Positions 23,281 through 32,580 of a DNA stretch of 64,000 bases are shown here, piece after piece. The stretch covers positions 1 through 64,000 of the forward strand of contig NZ_AQVE01000018.1 of NCBI RefSeq assembly GCF_000371925.1, read 5' to 3'. The position numbers and the translations under genes are program-made. Under the pieces are notes generated by a model. That model worked only from the letters and a program-made list of their open reading frames with translations, had not been told where the DNA came from and searched no databases. Position 1 is the first letter of the stretch. Every line of letters begins with the position of its first letter. Origin of the DNA: Thiolinea disciformis DSM 14473 (lineage in GTDB: Bacteria; Pseudomonadota; Gammaproteobacteria; Thiotrichales; Thiotrichaceae).

Positions 23281-26030
23281 TAACTTGTTTTCTTTGGTTT
23301 GGAGGTTTTGCTGGTTTTCGGAGCTGTCGCTTTAGGCTTTACAGCGGCTTTAGGTTTTTCAGCGTTAGGTGTACTAGCGTCACCGCCTGCTTTAGCTTTC
23401 GCAACTTTGGGCTTGGGAGCAGCCTTGGGCGTCTTCTCCGCTTTAAGTGTAGTCGTATTAGTTTTCGATTGTTCGGCCTTCGGTTTTGCAGAACGCTTGG
23501 GTGTGGCTTGATCCGTCTTAGGTTTAGTAACCCTCGTTACTTTTGGCTTTTCCAGCGACTCGGTTTGAGTCTTAGCAGCGGCTGTCGTTTTAGTTTTTAC
23601 GACTTTAGTGGTCTCATTCACTATTTGAGATGTTTCAGCCTTGGTTCTAACTGCTTTTACCTTTTTTCCCGCAGTAGTTTTGTCTACTGCCGTGTTTGGT
23701 TTGGCCTTTGATTTGCTACGACTAGGCTGTTTTTTGCGCTTTGCAGTCTTGTTCGCTTCGTCCGCAGTTTTCTTGGCACGCCTTGGTTGCTTGGTTATCG
23801 CCGAGCTTTCTGTGCTTTTTTGAGTAGCACGCTTCGTTTTGCGGCGATTGTCAGCTTGCTCAGACTGATCTTTAGCGAGTACAAAATCCATCTTGCGCTC
23901 GTCTAAATCCACTCTGACTACAGTTACGCGAATTTTATCGCCCAAATGGAAAGTACGCCCGCTATTTTCGCCAGTCAAACGATGGCGAATGGGATCAAAG
24001 CGATAATAATCGTTAGTTAATGCGGTGACATGCACCAAACCTTCTACATAAATATCGCTGAGTTCGACAAATAAACCGAAATTAGTCACTCCAGAAATGA
24101 CGCCCTCAAAACTTTCGCCCACATGATCTTGCATGTATTCGCATTTGAGCCAGGCCATGACGTCGCGTGTTGCATCATCAGCGCGTCGCTCAGTCATGGA
24201 GCATTGCTCACCTAACAGGATCATATCATTGTGCGTGTAGGGGAAGCGTTGCGCGGAGCCCTGTTGCAAAATATGGCGAATCGCACGATGAATCAATAGA
24301 TCTGGGTAGCGGCGGATTGGCGAAGTGAAGTGCGCATAATCCTCTAAGGCTAAGCCAAAATGCCCAATCGAACTGTCAGGACTGTACTGTGCTTGCGATA
24401 AAGAACGCAATAATACCGTTTGAATCAAATGAAAATCAGGCCGTCCCTGAATCTGTTGTAACACTTCAGCATAATCGGCGGGTTGTGGATCTTCACCACC
24501 GCCCAGTGTTAAACCAACACCTGACAAGAAGGTTCGCAGATCAGCTAATTTTGCTGGGGTAGGGCCATCGTGAATACGGTGTAAGGCGGGAATTTCATGT
24601 TTCTTCACAAAACGTGCTGCACACACATTCGCCAAAATCATACATTCTTCAATCATGCGATGCGCATCATTGCGTTCGGTTGGCACAATATTGTTTATTT
24701 TTCGGTCAGTGCCAAAAATAATTCTTGTTTCAGTCGTATCAAAGTCAATCGCGCCTCGTCCGGTACGTGCCTTATGCAAAATCTTGAATAAAGTATGCAG
24801 ATCATCTAAATGACTAACAATAGACGCATATTGCTCGCGCAAGGCTGGATCCTGCTCCACTACCATGGCAGCTACTTGGTCATAGGTTAAGCGTGCGGCG
24901 GAGTGCATTACCGCTTCCGCCATTTCATAAGAAAGAATGCTGCCATCCTGAGCAATATGAATTTCGCAGAGCATACATAAGCGGTCGACTTTGGGATTTA
25001 GCGAGCATAAGCCGTTGGATAATATTTCCGGCAACATGGGAATGACTTGGCCGGGGAAATACACCGAAGTCCCGCGTAGCGTAGCCTCTTTATCTAAGGC
25101 CATGCCTAGGCGTACATAATGCGATACGTCAGCGATGGCCACTAATAAGCGCCAATGATTGCCTTTGCGCTCACAAAAGACCGCATCGTCAAAATCTTTA
25201 GCATCCGCCCCATCAATCGTGACTAAAGGTGTGGAACGTAAGTCTTTGCGTCCTTTTTTAGCAGTGTCTGGTACTTCATAACCGAAGTGATCGGATTCTT
25301 CACGGACGGCATCAGGCCATTGATGTGGCAATTCATAGCTACGTACAGCAATATCAATTTCCATGCCCGGCGCCATGTGATTACCTAATACCTCTACAAT
25401 CTTACCAATGGGCTTGGCGCGCTTAGTAGGGTATTCAATCAGGCGTGCGACAACGATTTGTCCTGCTTGAGCGCCGTTTAAGTGATCGGGTGGAATAAGG
25501 ATATCCAAGGTAAGACGCTTATTATCGGGGATAACAAAGGCAAAACCGCTTTCAATCATTAAGCGCCCGACGACTTGTTCTGTGCCATGCTCGAGAACCT
25601 CAACAATGGCACCTTCACGGCGACCCCGTTGATCAATCCCACTAACGCTAGCTAGAACGCGATCACCGTGCATAACGCTAGCCATTTGCTTAGCGTGTAA
25701 GAATAAATCTGCTGATCCATCGTCGGGAATTAAAAAACCAAAACCATCAGCATGACCCAATACGCGTCCTGAAATGAGATCAGCACGTGCCACAGGAATA
25801 TATTGGCGTTTGCGGTTAAACAATAATTGCCCATCGCGTTCCATCGCACGCAGGCGTTTTTTTAAAGCATCCGTATCGACTTCATCACTGAGTTGTAACG
25901 CCTCAGCAAGGCTAGCGAAGTCCATAGGATGTGGGGTTTCAGATAAGGTATGCAGTATAAGTTCGCGGCTAGGAATGGGTTTTTCGTATTTTTCAGCTTC
26001 GCGTTGTTGATAGGGGTCTTTTAGCTTCAA
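23280..26030 (-). CDS. rnr: Ribonuclease R with long Lys/Ala-rich tail
   Basis: This 916-residue 3'-to-5' exoribonuclease degrades structured RNA. Domains in order are an N-terminal winged-helix region, cold-shock domains, the RNB catalytic domain with the metal-binding IDGADAKDFDDAV motif (near residue 275), and an S1 domain (about 640-725, FEGVISGVTNFGLFVEL). The start is TTG at 26030, supported by AGGA six bases upstream and by alignment of KDPYQQREAEKYEKPIPSRE with the family N-terminus. The last 180 residues are almost entirely Lys, Ala, Thr, Pro and Ser, about 100 residues longer than the E. coli tail. This tail resembles histone-H1-like domains and may add RNA binding. Confidence 0.95.
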   Translation of the reverse strand: MKLKDPYQQREAEKYEKPIPSRELILHTLSETPHPMDFASLAEALQLSDEVDTDALKKRLRAMERDGQLLFNRKRQYIPVARADLISGRVLGHADGFGFLIPDDGSADLFLHAKQMASVMHGDRVLASVSGIDQRGRREGAIVEVLEHGTEQVVGRLMIESGFAFVIPDNKRLTLDILIPPDHLNGAQAGQIVVARLIEYPTKRAKPIGKIVEVLGNHMAPGMEIDIAVRSYELPHQWPDAVREESDHFGYEVPDTAKKGRKDLRSTPLVTIDGADAKDFDDAVFCERKGNHWRLLVAIADVSHYVRLGMALDKEATLRGTSVYFPGQVIPMLPEILSNGLCSLNPKVDRLCMLCEIHIAQDGSILSYEMAEAVMHSAARLTYDQVAAMVVEQDPALREQYASIVSHLDDLHTLFKILHKARTGRGAIDFDTTETRIIFGTDRKINNIVPTERNDAHRMIEECMILANVCAARFVKKHEIPALHRIHDGPTPAKLADLRTFLSGVGLTLGGGEDPQPADYAEVLQQIQGRPDFHLIQTVLLRSLSQAQYSPDSSIGHFGLALEDYAHFTSPIRRYPDLLIHRAIRHILQQGSAQRFPYTHNDMILLGEQCSMTERRADDATRDVMAWLKCEYMQDHVGESFEGVISGVTNFGLFVELSDIYVEGLVHVTALTNDYYRFDPIRHRLTGENSGRTFHLGDKIRVTVVRVDLDERKMDFVLAKDQSEQADNRRKTKRATQKSTESSAITKQPRRAKKTADEANKTAKRKKQPSRSKSKAKPNTAVDKTTAGKKVKAVRTKAETSQIVNETTKVVKTKTTAAAKTQTESLEKPKVTRVTKPKTDQATPKRSAKPKAEQSKTNTTTLKAEKTPKAAPKPKVAKAKAGGDASTPNAEKPKAAVKPKATAPKTSKTSKPKKTS

Positions 26031-26116
26031 AGGTGTTCCTTGTATTTTATTTTACTTGTTTAAGTGTTATTAAGTTAATCAGTGGCAGCAGCATAGCAAA
26101 ATCTACCACTTTGTGT

Positions 26117-26145
26117 TTGACAAAAAAAAGGTGGAGAGCTATTCT
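26117..26145 (+). promoter_or_regulatory. Promoter of tRNA-Leu(CAG)
   Basis: A perfect TTGACA (26117-26122) and TATTCT (26140-26145) are spaced 17 bp. A GC-rich discriminator follows (GCACGCC), typical of stable-RNA promoters under stringent control. Confidence 0.75.
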
Positions 26146-26181
26146 GCACGCCTCTCAGAGCCTTGTCCTGAGTATCTCTTT

Positions 26182-26263
26182 GCCGAGATGGCGGAATTGG
26201 TAGACGCGCTAGTTTCAGGTATTAGTGGGGCAACCCGTGGAAGTTCGAGTCTTCTTCTCGGCA
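26182..26263 (+). tRNA. tRNA-Leu (CAG anticodon)
   Basis: This is a class II tRNA with a long variable arm. The acceptor GCCGAGA pairs with TCTCGGC, with discriminator A. The anticodon loop is TTCAGGT (CAG), and the T-loop is TTCGAGT. The sequence after the discriminator is CAT, so CCA is not encoded. A strong terminator follows 10 bases later. Confidence 0.95.
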
Positions 26264-26273
26264 CATAAATTCG

Positions 26274-26309
26274 AAAGCCTTGATGCAAATTTTCATCAGG
26301 GCTTTTTTT
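26274..26309 (+). terminator. Terminator of tRNA-Leu(CAG)
   Basis: A 12-bp stem with one G-U pair (AAAGCCTTGATG with CATCAGGGCTTT) is followed by a T run. Confidence 0.8.
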
Positions 26310-26331
26310 ATGCGTGGACTGTACTAGATGC

Positions 26332-27492
26332 TTAACGTTTTCTCAACATGCGTTGCGCCCAGTAGTTGGAAATAACCCGTGCTGCATCACGTCCTCCTAA
26401 GCCAAAGGCAATAGAGAGTGCTATAGCAATAGCGCCTAGCGTGAAGCCAAAGGCCATATTCACAATATTGTCGGCCAATCCCATAGCGCGTAAACCCATG
26501 GCTAGTACTAAGCCTAAAATAGCAAAGCGTGCAATATTGGCCACGAGCGGGCTAGTGACTGCCATCAACTTGTTATACACCAACATGCTTAAGGTATAGC
26601 CCACCATCAAAATAATACTGCCTATTAAAATATTGCCACCGAAGCTCAAAATGCGTGCAAACATATCTGAAATGACTTCAATACCTAGGGTGCTTACTGC
26701 AGCGGTAGTTGCCGTAAGCATGGCGAAAAACATTACCGCGCTGGTAATTAAACGAGTCGGTGTGAAAGACGGCGTGAAAAAGTTCTGAATACCTAATTTT
26801 TTAGGCAGTAAGTCGACTCCCAAACCAGCGAGTAAGCTTTCTAGAATGTAAATAACGAATTTCGCAGCATAATAAGAGCAGACCAAAATGATGACTGCGC
26901 CAATAATATTAGGAATGGCAGCCATCAGTTTATTGATCATAGCGGAAGCGGGTACGGTAATCGCTGGAATATTTAGGACACCTAAAGCTGCAACCATAAT
27001 AGGTAGTAATAAGGCAGCAAAGATGAATGCACTACCAAAGCGGGATAATTTGATATCGCTATTACCAACACGTTTGGCAATTTGATAGTCCACTTGTTTT
27101 AAACCTACACCCGCTAGCTCAGCGACGATTTTGGCAATAATCCAACCTGCATAAGCGATAACACCGGCGCCAATAATATTGGGAATAACGGCGACGAATT
27201 TGTTGAGCATCCCTTTAATAGGTTCCATGACTCCAGTAAGACCAAAATGTTGGAGTACGGCTAATAATACAAAAATGGTCAATACTGCTTTAATTAAAGA
27301 GGCTATCGGTTTTGCTAAGTTTGAGCGCTGTAAAAAGCCGATACGATTGAGTAGACGGCGGATAAAGCCAGCGATAAAGCTTACAATAATTAGGCCAACA
27401 ATTAGGATTAATAAACCAATGAGTGCATGCCCGAGTTTACTTGAAACTATGGGCCCTAGCGCATTGGTGATGGGAGCTAGAAAACTTTCCAT
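26332..27492 (-). CDS. Conserved TM-helix-repeat channel-like protein
   Basis: This 386-residue integral membrane protein contains several repeats of a helix motif of the type IPNIIGAxVI (about residues 100-115 and 190-205) and related KLMAVTSPLVANIARF. It matches the 'conserved TM helix' family associated with mechanosensitive channels. The ending, AFGLGGRDAARVISNYW, resembles the start of an MscS pore helix without the beta domain. There are about nine to ten membrane segments. The channel activity is inferred from the family. It is followed, in the same direction, by nothing before tRNA-Leu, and its upstream neighbour is an OmpA-domain gene on the same strand. Confidence 0.75.
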   Translation of the reverse strand: MESFLAPITNALGPIVSSKLGHALIGLLILIVGLIIVSFIAGFIRRLLNRIGFLQRSNLAKPIASLIKAVLTIFVLLAVLQHFGLTGVMEPIKGMLNKFVAVIPNIIGAGVIAYAGWIIAKIVAELAGVGLKQVDYQIAKRVGNSDIKLSRFGSAFIFAALLLPIMVAALGVLNIPAITVPASAMINKLMAAIPNIIGAVIILVCSYYAAKFVIYILESLLAGLGVDLLPKKLGIQNFFTPSFTPTRLITSAVMFFAMLTATTAAVSTLGIEVISDMFARILSFGGNILIGSIILMVGYTLSMLVYNKLMAVTSPLVANIARFAILGLVLAMGLRAMGLADNIVNMAFGFTLGAIAIALSIAFGLGGRDAARVISNYWAQRMLRKR

Positions 27493-27547
27493 GGGGCTGC
27501 ATTCCTCTACAAATAATTAAAATGGTTGTTAAATAAAATTAAGGTAG

Positions 27548-28564
27548 TTATTCAATAATGCTAACTTCAATACGTCGATTTTTACTGCGCCCTTCCTCAG
27601 TATCATTCGAGGCTATTGGCTTGAGTGAACCCATACCTTCAATTTTTATGCGATTTTCAGCAATACCTTGCGCCACTAATTCTTTTTTCATGTTATTGCT
27701 GCGGGTTAAAGACAAGAGCGTGTTTTGATTCATGTCGCCAATATTGTCTGTAAAACCTTGAATAAGAATTCTGGCAGCAGGGTATTGTTTTAATAACTCG
27801 GCTAATTTTTTGACTTGTTCTTTTGACTGAACAGTTAATTGATTAGAGCCCATTTCAAAATGAATATTGTCAAAAATCAGGGGTGTATTAGTTTTTTGCT
27901 GAGCCAACAGATTGTTCAACTGCTGTTCAAACGGAATGGAACTGGTTTCAGTTGGTGCGCTAATGGCTTGTGCAGCTTCAGGCTTAATAGGGGTAGTTAT
28001 AACAGCAGCTAGTGCAGCCTTAGCTTGCTCTTCGACTTTTGCTTGAGTAGCAGCGAGTTCCGAGCGTAAGGAAGCGAGGTCGCTTTGGTATTTTCCTTCC
28101 AGCTCAGCACGTAATTTTGTTAACTCCGTTTGCTGTTGGGTGGTCATTTCATCGCGCAAACTGATTAACGCGTTTTGTTGTGTATTTTTGAGGTCTAGTA
28201 ATGTTTGTTTATCGTTCTCAACGCTGATACCAAGATCATTATTGCTGTTATTTGTTATTGAGGGAGCAGCAATGGGTTTTAAGCTTTCCGTGATAGAAGT
28301 ATTGTCCAATGGGTTAGCATTTACGCTTAAAGGCGCTAGGCTTAATGCGGTGTGATTGGGTAGGACTGGTGTGGCGGCGAACCATGGGGTAGAGCGTGTA
28401 GTGGAAATAGCTTTAGGTGACATTTCACCGAAGAATCCACCATTGAGGTAATGATAGAGTACGCCAAAAAATAACACCGTAAAGGCCGCTACGAGATAAT
28501 CTAAAATAGAATCATCATCTAAGCGTTTATCCGCTGTTTGTTGTGGGTTTGGAGTGGTTGACAT
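27548..28564 (-). CDS. Inner-membrane-anchored OmpA-domain protein
   Basis: The protein is 338 residues long from the ATG at 28564, chosen because GGGAAAAG lies upstream. The longer frame adds 15 unlikely residues. A single membrane segment lies near residues 22-40 (ILDYLVAAFTVLFFGVLYHYL). A coiled coil follows (about 110-180, LTKLRAELEGKYQSDLASLRSE in part), then a C-terminal OmpA/MotB peptidoglycan-binding domain (about 225-338, with TDNIGDMNQN and LSLTRSNNMKKEL, ending KNRRIEVSI). It therefore links the inner membrane to the cell wall. The missing N-terminal signal rules out a classic OmpA porin. Its partner may be the channel-like protein encoded just downstream. Confidence 0.75.
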   Translation of the reverse strand: MSTTPNPQQTADKRLDDDSILDYLVAAFTVLFFGVLYHYLNGGFFGEMSPKAISTTRSTPWFAATPVLPNHTALSLAPLSVNANPLDNTSITESLKPIAAPSITNNSNNDLGISVENDKQTLLDLKNTQQNALISLRDEMTTQQQTELTKLRAELEGKYQSDLASLRSELAATQAKVEEQAKAALAAVITTPIKPEAAQAISAPTETSSIPFEQQLNNLLAQQKTNTPLIFDNIHFEMGSNQLTVQSKEQVKKLAELLKQYPAARILIQGFTDNIGDMNQNTLLSLTRSNNMKKELVAQGIAENRIKIEGMGSLKPIASNDTEEGRSKNRRIEVSIIE

Positions 28565-28763
28565 GAATCTTTTCCCAGCTGGAAGTGTGTAATACTCAAA
28601 TAAACACAAGCTTGATAGGAGCTATAAGCCAAAGCCCTAGGTGCAATGTATCAATTTGGTTTATCTAGGGATTGTGATGAATGGATATGCGTCTGTTTAA
28701 TGGGGATATTCGCGAGTTAGCGTGAAAGAGTGTTGATTTTTTAAGCTAATTATTTGGTGCTTG

Positions 28764-29297
28764 CTAAGCTTGCAAGGCAAAATACTGAATAATAAAGTCT
28801 GCAATTTCAACAGGTTTATTTAAATCTAAAAAAGGCAGGGCGTTTGGTGAGTTAGTAAGATCACATTTAAAATCGCTCGCAAGCGCAATAATGCTAGGAT
28901 CTTCAGGATAAAGTAGCGGCTTTTGGAGAGCAGGGCGGTGCAATTCAATTTTGGGCAGGGCCTCGTGTTTAAAACCTTCGACCAAAATTAAATCGCATTG
29001 ATTTACTTGAATGTGCGCTAAAATACTTTCTAATTTGGCTTCAGTTTGGTTAGGCGTTTCTAGTAATGAAACAATGCGTTGGCTGGAGGCTAATACCACC
29101 TGTTGTGCCCCCGCTTTGCGAAAGCGATAGCTATCTTTTCCCGGTTGATCCATATCGAAATGATGATGCGTATGTTTGATCAGTGCGACACGTAACCCTT
29201 TAGCGTTCAAGAGTGGGATCAATTGCTCTATTAAAGTGGTTTTTCCCGTACCACTCCAAGCGCAAAAACCTAAGATTGGCGTGTGGCTTTTGATCAT
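28764..29297 (-). CDS. mobB: Molybdopterin-guanine dinucleotide adapter MobB
   Basis: This 177-residue GTP-binding adapter aids molybdenum cofactor guanylylation by MobA. It has the P-loop SGTGKTTLI (about 15-23), the RVALIKHTHHHFDMDQPGKDSYRF motif characteristic of MobB, and VEGFKHEALPKIELHR. It overlaps mobA by four bases (ATGA), indicating coupled translation. Confidence 0.9.
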   Translation of the reverse strand: MIKSHTPILGFCAWSGTGKTTLIEQLIPLLNAKGLRVALIKHTHHHFDMDQPGKDSYRFRKAGAQQVVLASSQRIVSLLETPNQTEAKLESILAHIQVNQCDLILVEGFKHEALPKIELHRPALQKPLLYPEDPSIIALASDFKCDLTNSPNALPFLDLNKPVEIADFIIQYFALQA

Positions 29298-29887
29298 GAG
29301 GGCAGTACCACTAAATCATTAGGCGTATTCACATTATGAAACGCCGAGGCTGAGTTGGAAAAATCAACAAAGCTCACGGGATGCGCATCATACCATGCTG
29401 CCACTTTACGCTCACCACGCGTTAAGTAATCCCTTAAGTCAGCGACCAAGTTCGTGCGAATCAGAGCATGTAAATATTGTGGGCGGATACCATCATGCGC
29501 GATAGCAATAGCCGTGGATTCATGGTGGCAGGCAGCATAGAGGCGTTGTGCCAAATCGTTTGGCAGCAGGGGCGCGTCGCACGTGGCTATCAAGGCAAAC
29601 GGCGTGTGTACCGTCGCTAAGGTACAAGCAATACCTGCCAAAGGGCCTTGAAAATCACTTAATTGATCGGGTATTACGCTTAGCGCAAAGGCTTGATAGG
29701 CGGCCATGTTGCGATTTGCGTTAATGCAGAGCGTAGCCACTTGTGGTTTTAAACGCTCAATAATGTGTTCGACTAAAGGCCGACCCTGCCAAGCGATGAG
29801 TCCCTTGTCTTGGCCGCCCAAACGTTGCCCACGGCCACCTGCTAGAATGACACCTGTGATTTCAGTACGGGCTTGGGCGGCATTCAT
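29294..29887 (-). CDS. mobA: Molybdenum cofactor guanylyltransferase MobA
   Basis: This 197-residue enzyme transfers GMP from GTP to molybdopterin, giving the dinucleotide cofactor of formate dehydrogenases, nitrate reductases and related enzymes. The signature LAGGRGQRLGGQDKGL starts at about residue 15, and the DAPLLP metal-binding motif is near residue 103. The start ATG lies two bases after the argH stop, so it is co-transcribed with argH and mobB. Confidence 0.92.
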   Translation of the reverse strand: MNAAQARTEITGVILAGGRGQRLGGQDKGLIAWQGRPLVEHIIERLKPQVATLCINANRNMAAYQAFALSVIPDQLSDFQGPLAGIACTLATVHTPFALIATCDAPLLPNDLAQRLYAACHHESTAIAIAHDGIRPQYLHALIRTNLVADLRDYLTRGERKVAAWYDAHPVSFVDFSNSASAFHNVNTPNDLVVLPS

Positions 29888-29889
29888 GC

Positions 29890-31302
29890 TTAACGTGCCG
29901 CTAATAATTGGCGTGCAAATTCAACTTGTTGGCGCACTTGATTCGGAGCCGTACCACCTAAATGGTCACGCGCTGCCACTGAACCTTCTAAGGTCAATAC
30001 GGCGAAGACATCTTCTTCAATCACTGGTGAGAAGCTTTGTAGCTCTGCTAAAGTCATTGCGCTCAAATCGCGCTCGGTTTTCACTCCTAAACCTACAGCT
30101 TTGCCAACAACTTCATGGGCATCACGGAAGGGTAAGCCTTTACGCACTAAATAATCGGCTAAATCGGTCGCCGTCGAGAAACCTTGCAAGGCAGCGCGAC
30201 GCATTTTTTCAGGCTTAGGTTGAATATGCGGCATCATATCGGCGAAAGCACGCAAACAACCAAATAAGGTGTCCACTGTATCAAATAGCGGCTCTTTGTC
30301 TTCTTGATTATCTTTGTTGTAAGCCAAGGTTTGGCCTTTCATCAGTGTTAACAGGGCGATTAAATGTCCGAATACACGCCCACTTTTGCCACGGACTAAT
30401 TCTGGTACATCCGGATTCTTTTTCTGCGGCATGATCGAGGAGCCAGTGCAAAAGCGATCCGGCAAGCGCACAAAATCAAATTGGGCTGAGGTCCACAGAA
30501 TCAGTTCTTCTGAGAAGCGCGACAAATGCATCATGATTAAGGATGCTACAGACAAAAACTCAATCGCAAAATCACGATCACTTACGGCATCCAACGAATT
30601 GCGCGCTGGATAATCGAAACCCAGTAAACTTGCGGTATAGTTACGATCAATCGGATACGTGGTCCCCGCCAAGGCTGCTGCACCCAAAGGCATCACATTG
30701 AGACGTTTACGGCAATCTTGTAGGCGTTCGTAATCACGCTGCAGCATTTCAAACCACGCGAGCATATGGTGACCAAAGGTAATCGGTTGCGCTACTTGCA
30801 AGTGAGTAAAGCCAGGGAGAATAGTAGCAGCTTCGCGCGCGGCCAACTCTACTAAGGCGCTTTGCAAACGCGTCAGTTCGTGCGCCAAGCCATCGATTTG
30901 CTCACGTAACCAAAGACGAATATCGGTAGCGACTTGGTCATTGCGTGAGCGTCCAGTGTGCAGGCGTTTACCGGCCATACCAATCCGATCCGTGAGGCGC
31001 GATTCGACATGCATATGAATGTCTTCCAGCGACACTTTCCATTCCATGTGCCCCGCTTCAATTTCGCTTTCGATCACTGCTAAACCGCTCAGGATGGCGT
31101 CCACATCTTGCGGTGACAATAGGCCTGCTTTGCCTAGCATTTGGGCGTGAGCACGTGAGCCTTGAATGTCATGCTTGTATAAGCGCTTATCAAACGGAAT
31201 CGAAGCAGTAAAGGCTTCCACGAAAGCATCCGTGGATTCAGTAAAGCGTCCACCCCATGGTTTATCGGCTGGGTTTGACGAGTGGTCGGTGTTTTGCGTC
31301 AT
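29890..31302 (-). CDS. argH: Argininosuccinate lyase
   Basis: This 470-residue enzyme is the last step of arginine biosynthesis, splitting argininosuccinate into arginine and fumarate. The fumarase/aspartase-superfamily signature [13 protein letters not shown] is near residue 285, with [12 protein letters not shown] near 117 and [13 protein letters not shown]-like [10 protein letters not shown] near 160. Length is typical. It is divergent from algZ, the arrangement known from Pseudomonas (argH next to algZ-algR). Confidence 0.95.
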   Translation of the reverse strand: MTQNTDHSSNPADKPWGGRFTESTDAFVEAFTASIPFDKRLYKHDIQGSRAHAQMLGKAGLLSPQDVDAILSGLAVIESEIEAGHMEWKVSLEDIHMHVESRLTDRIGMAGKRLHTGRSRNDQVATDIRLWLREQIDGLAHELTRLQSALVELAAREAATILPGFTHLQVAQPITFGHHMLAWFEMLQRDYERLQDCRKRLNVMPLGAAALAGTTYPIDRNYTASLLGFDYPARNSLDAVSDRDFAIEFLSVASLIMMHLSRFSEELILWTSAQFDFVRLPDRFCTGSSIMPQKKNPDVPELVRGKSGRVFGHLIALLTLMKGQTLAYNKDNQEDKEPLFDTVDTLFGCLRAFADMMPHIQPKPEKMRRAALQGFSTATDLADYLVRKGLPFRDAHEVVGKAVGLGVKTERDLSAMTLAELQSFSPVIEEDVFAVLTLEGSVAARDHLGGTAPNQVRQQVEFARQLLAAR

Positions 31303-31477
31303 AATCGCGAGGCTGCCAAAAGATAGAATGGGCGAACATTATGCACTGTGGCGAAACTGATTCAAAGCCTTCAGCATACAGTAAGCCGTTTGTCTATAGT
31401 ATCTTTCGCAGACAGCCGTGAAAGCGCTGGAACCAATGAGACATACAATAATAATAAACGTGACGTTCCGGTGGTAG

Positions 31478-31508
31478 GTGAGGGCCTGCCCACGACCTCG
31501 TCAGGTCG
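31478..31508 (+). promoter_or_regulatory. Two consecutive hairpins in the algZ leader
   Basis: A GTG-GGG / CCC-AC hairpin (31478-31493) is immediately followed by a perfect CGACCT-CGTC-AGGTCG hairpin (31493-31508), 22 bases before the algZ ATG. There is no U-tract, so a translational or stability element in the 5' UTR is more likely than a terminator. Confidence 0.35.
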
Positions 31509-31529
31509 AGACGAAAGTGAAAAATAATA

Positions 31530-32573
31530 ATGTCAGCATCGACAATTAAAACATTAGCTTACTTGCCTAACCTCTGTAACGCTCAAGCACTCTGGCGCGT
31601 ATTAGCAGGGACACTCCTCTTAGCGGCCATACTAGCGCTGGGAGTAGCCACTTCTTTGGTGGATTTCTTGCTAAAACTAGGCTTGCACTCCTTATTTGCG
31701 GCTTGGGTCGTTTTTTCTTCTTTGTTAACTATCTGCCTAGTTAATCGTTTTTATCACCCCACCTCCGTAAAAGCGGCAACCATTATTATTGTTGCTATTG
31801 TGCTCTTTTTTACACTCGCTGCTTCATTAATGGGCTTATTGGCTATGCACGGCCAATCACCGAATAAACAATTAATTGATATTATTTTTTTCTTTGTTAA
31901 GAACTTAATTACTAGCCTTGGTATTACCTTATTACTATTGCGTTACTTCTATATTCAAAATCAATGGGAGGCCTCTGTAGAAGCTGATTCCAGCGCTAAA
32001 TATGAAGCCTTGCAATCGAGAATGCGCCCACACTTTTTATTTAATAGTTTAAATACCGTAGCGCATTTAGTTCATAAAGATCCTGAGCAGGCGGAAGAAG
32101 CCATTCTTGACCTTGCCGATATTATGCGTACCACCCTAGATCGTCGGACTCGTATTTCTTTGCAAGAAGAGCTTGATGTGACCATGCGTTATCTTCGGAT
32201 GGAGGGTCTGCGTTTAGGTAAAAGAAGACTAACAGTAGTCTGGGATATGGATAGAAATACCTTGCCATTTGACATGCCTATCCTACCGCTCATCTTGCAG
32301 CCTTTAGTCGAAAACGCCATCTATCATGGTATACAGCCCAGAAAAGACGGAGGAACACTCGGGATCAGTTTGTACGATGCTGGCCCAGAGTTAATTGTTT
32401 CAGTGACCAATCCACTGCCTCCAGAAAATGCGAATGCACATCAAAAGGGTAATCATATTGCCCAAGAAAATATGAAAAATCGCCTCAAGTTAGCTTATGG
32501 AGATCGCGCTAATCTGCAAATTCAAAAAACTCCCCAGCAGTACCGCGTCTCTTTTTCCATCCCCAAGGAGTAA
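31530..32573 (+). CDS. algZ: LytS/AlgZ-type sensor histidine kinase
   Basis: This 347-residue membrane kinase has four N-terminal membrane segments (about residues 22-140) and little periplasmic exposure. The His_kinase domain shows phospho-accepting His168 in RMRPHFLFNSLNT, then the ATP-binding N box LQPLVENAIYHG (near 255). It has the short kinase architecture of AlgZ/FimS and not of HisKA kinases. It lies seven bases upstream of the LytTR regulator, so the two form a two-component system that in Pseudomonas controls alginate and type IV pili. Confidence 0.88.
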   Translation: MSASTIKTLAYLPNLCNAQALWRVLAGTLLLAAILALGVATSLVDFLLKLGLHSLFAAWVVFSSLLTICLVNRFYHPTSVKAATIIIVAIVLFFTLAASLMGLLAMHGQSPNKQLIDIIFFFVKNLITSLGITLLLLRYFYIQNQWEASVEADSSAKYEALQSRMRPHFLFNSLNTVAHLVHKDPEQAEEAILDLADIMRTTLDRRTRISLQEELDVTMRYLRMEGLRLGKRRLTVVWDMDRNTLPFDMPILPLILQPLVENAIYHGIQPRKDGGTLGISLYDAGPELIVSVTNPLPPENANAHQKGNHIAQENMKNRLKLAYGDRANLQIQKTPQQYRVSFSIPKE

Positions 32574-32580
32574 ATAATAA

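Noticed and set aside
23299-23823. Several plus-strand open frames opposite the end of rnr
   Set aside because: They are antisense shadows of the Lys/Ala-rich tail, giving Leu/Phe/Gly-rich nonsense without starts or ribosome sites.
26332-28564. MotA/MotB or TolQ/TolA-like energised pair
   Set aside because: The OmpA-domain protein has one membrane anchor like MotB, but its neighbour is a TM-helix-repeat protein without the MotA/TolQ/ExbB signature.
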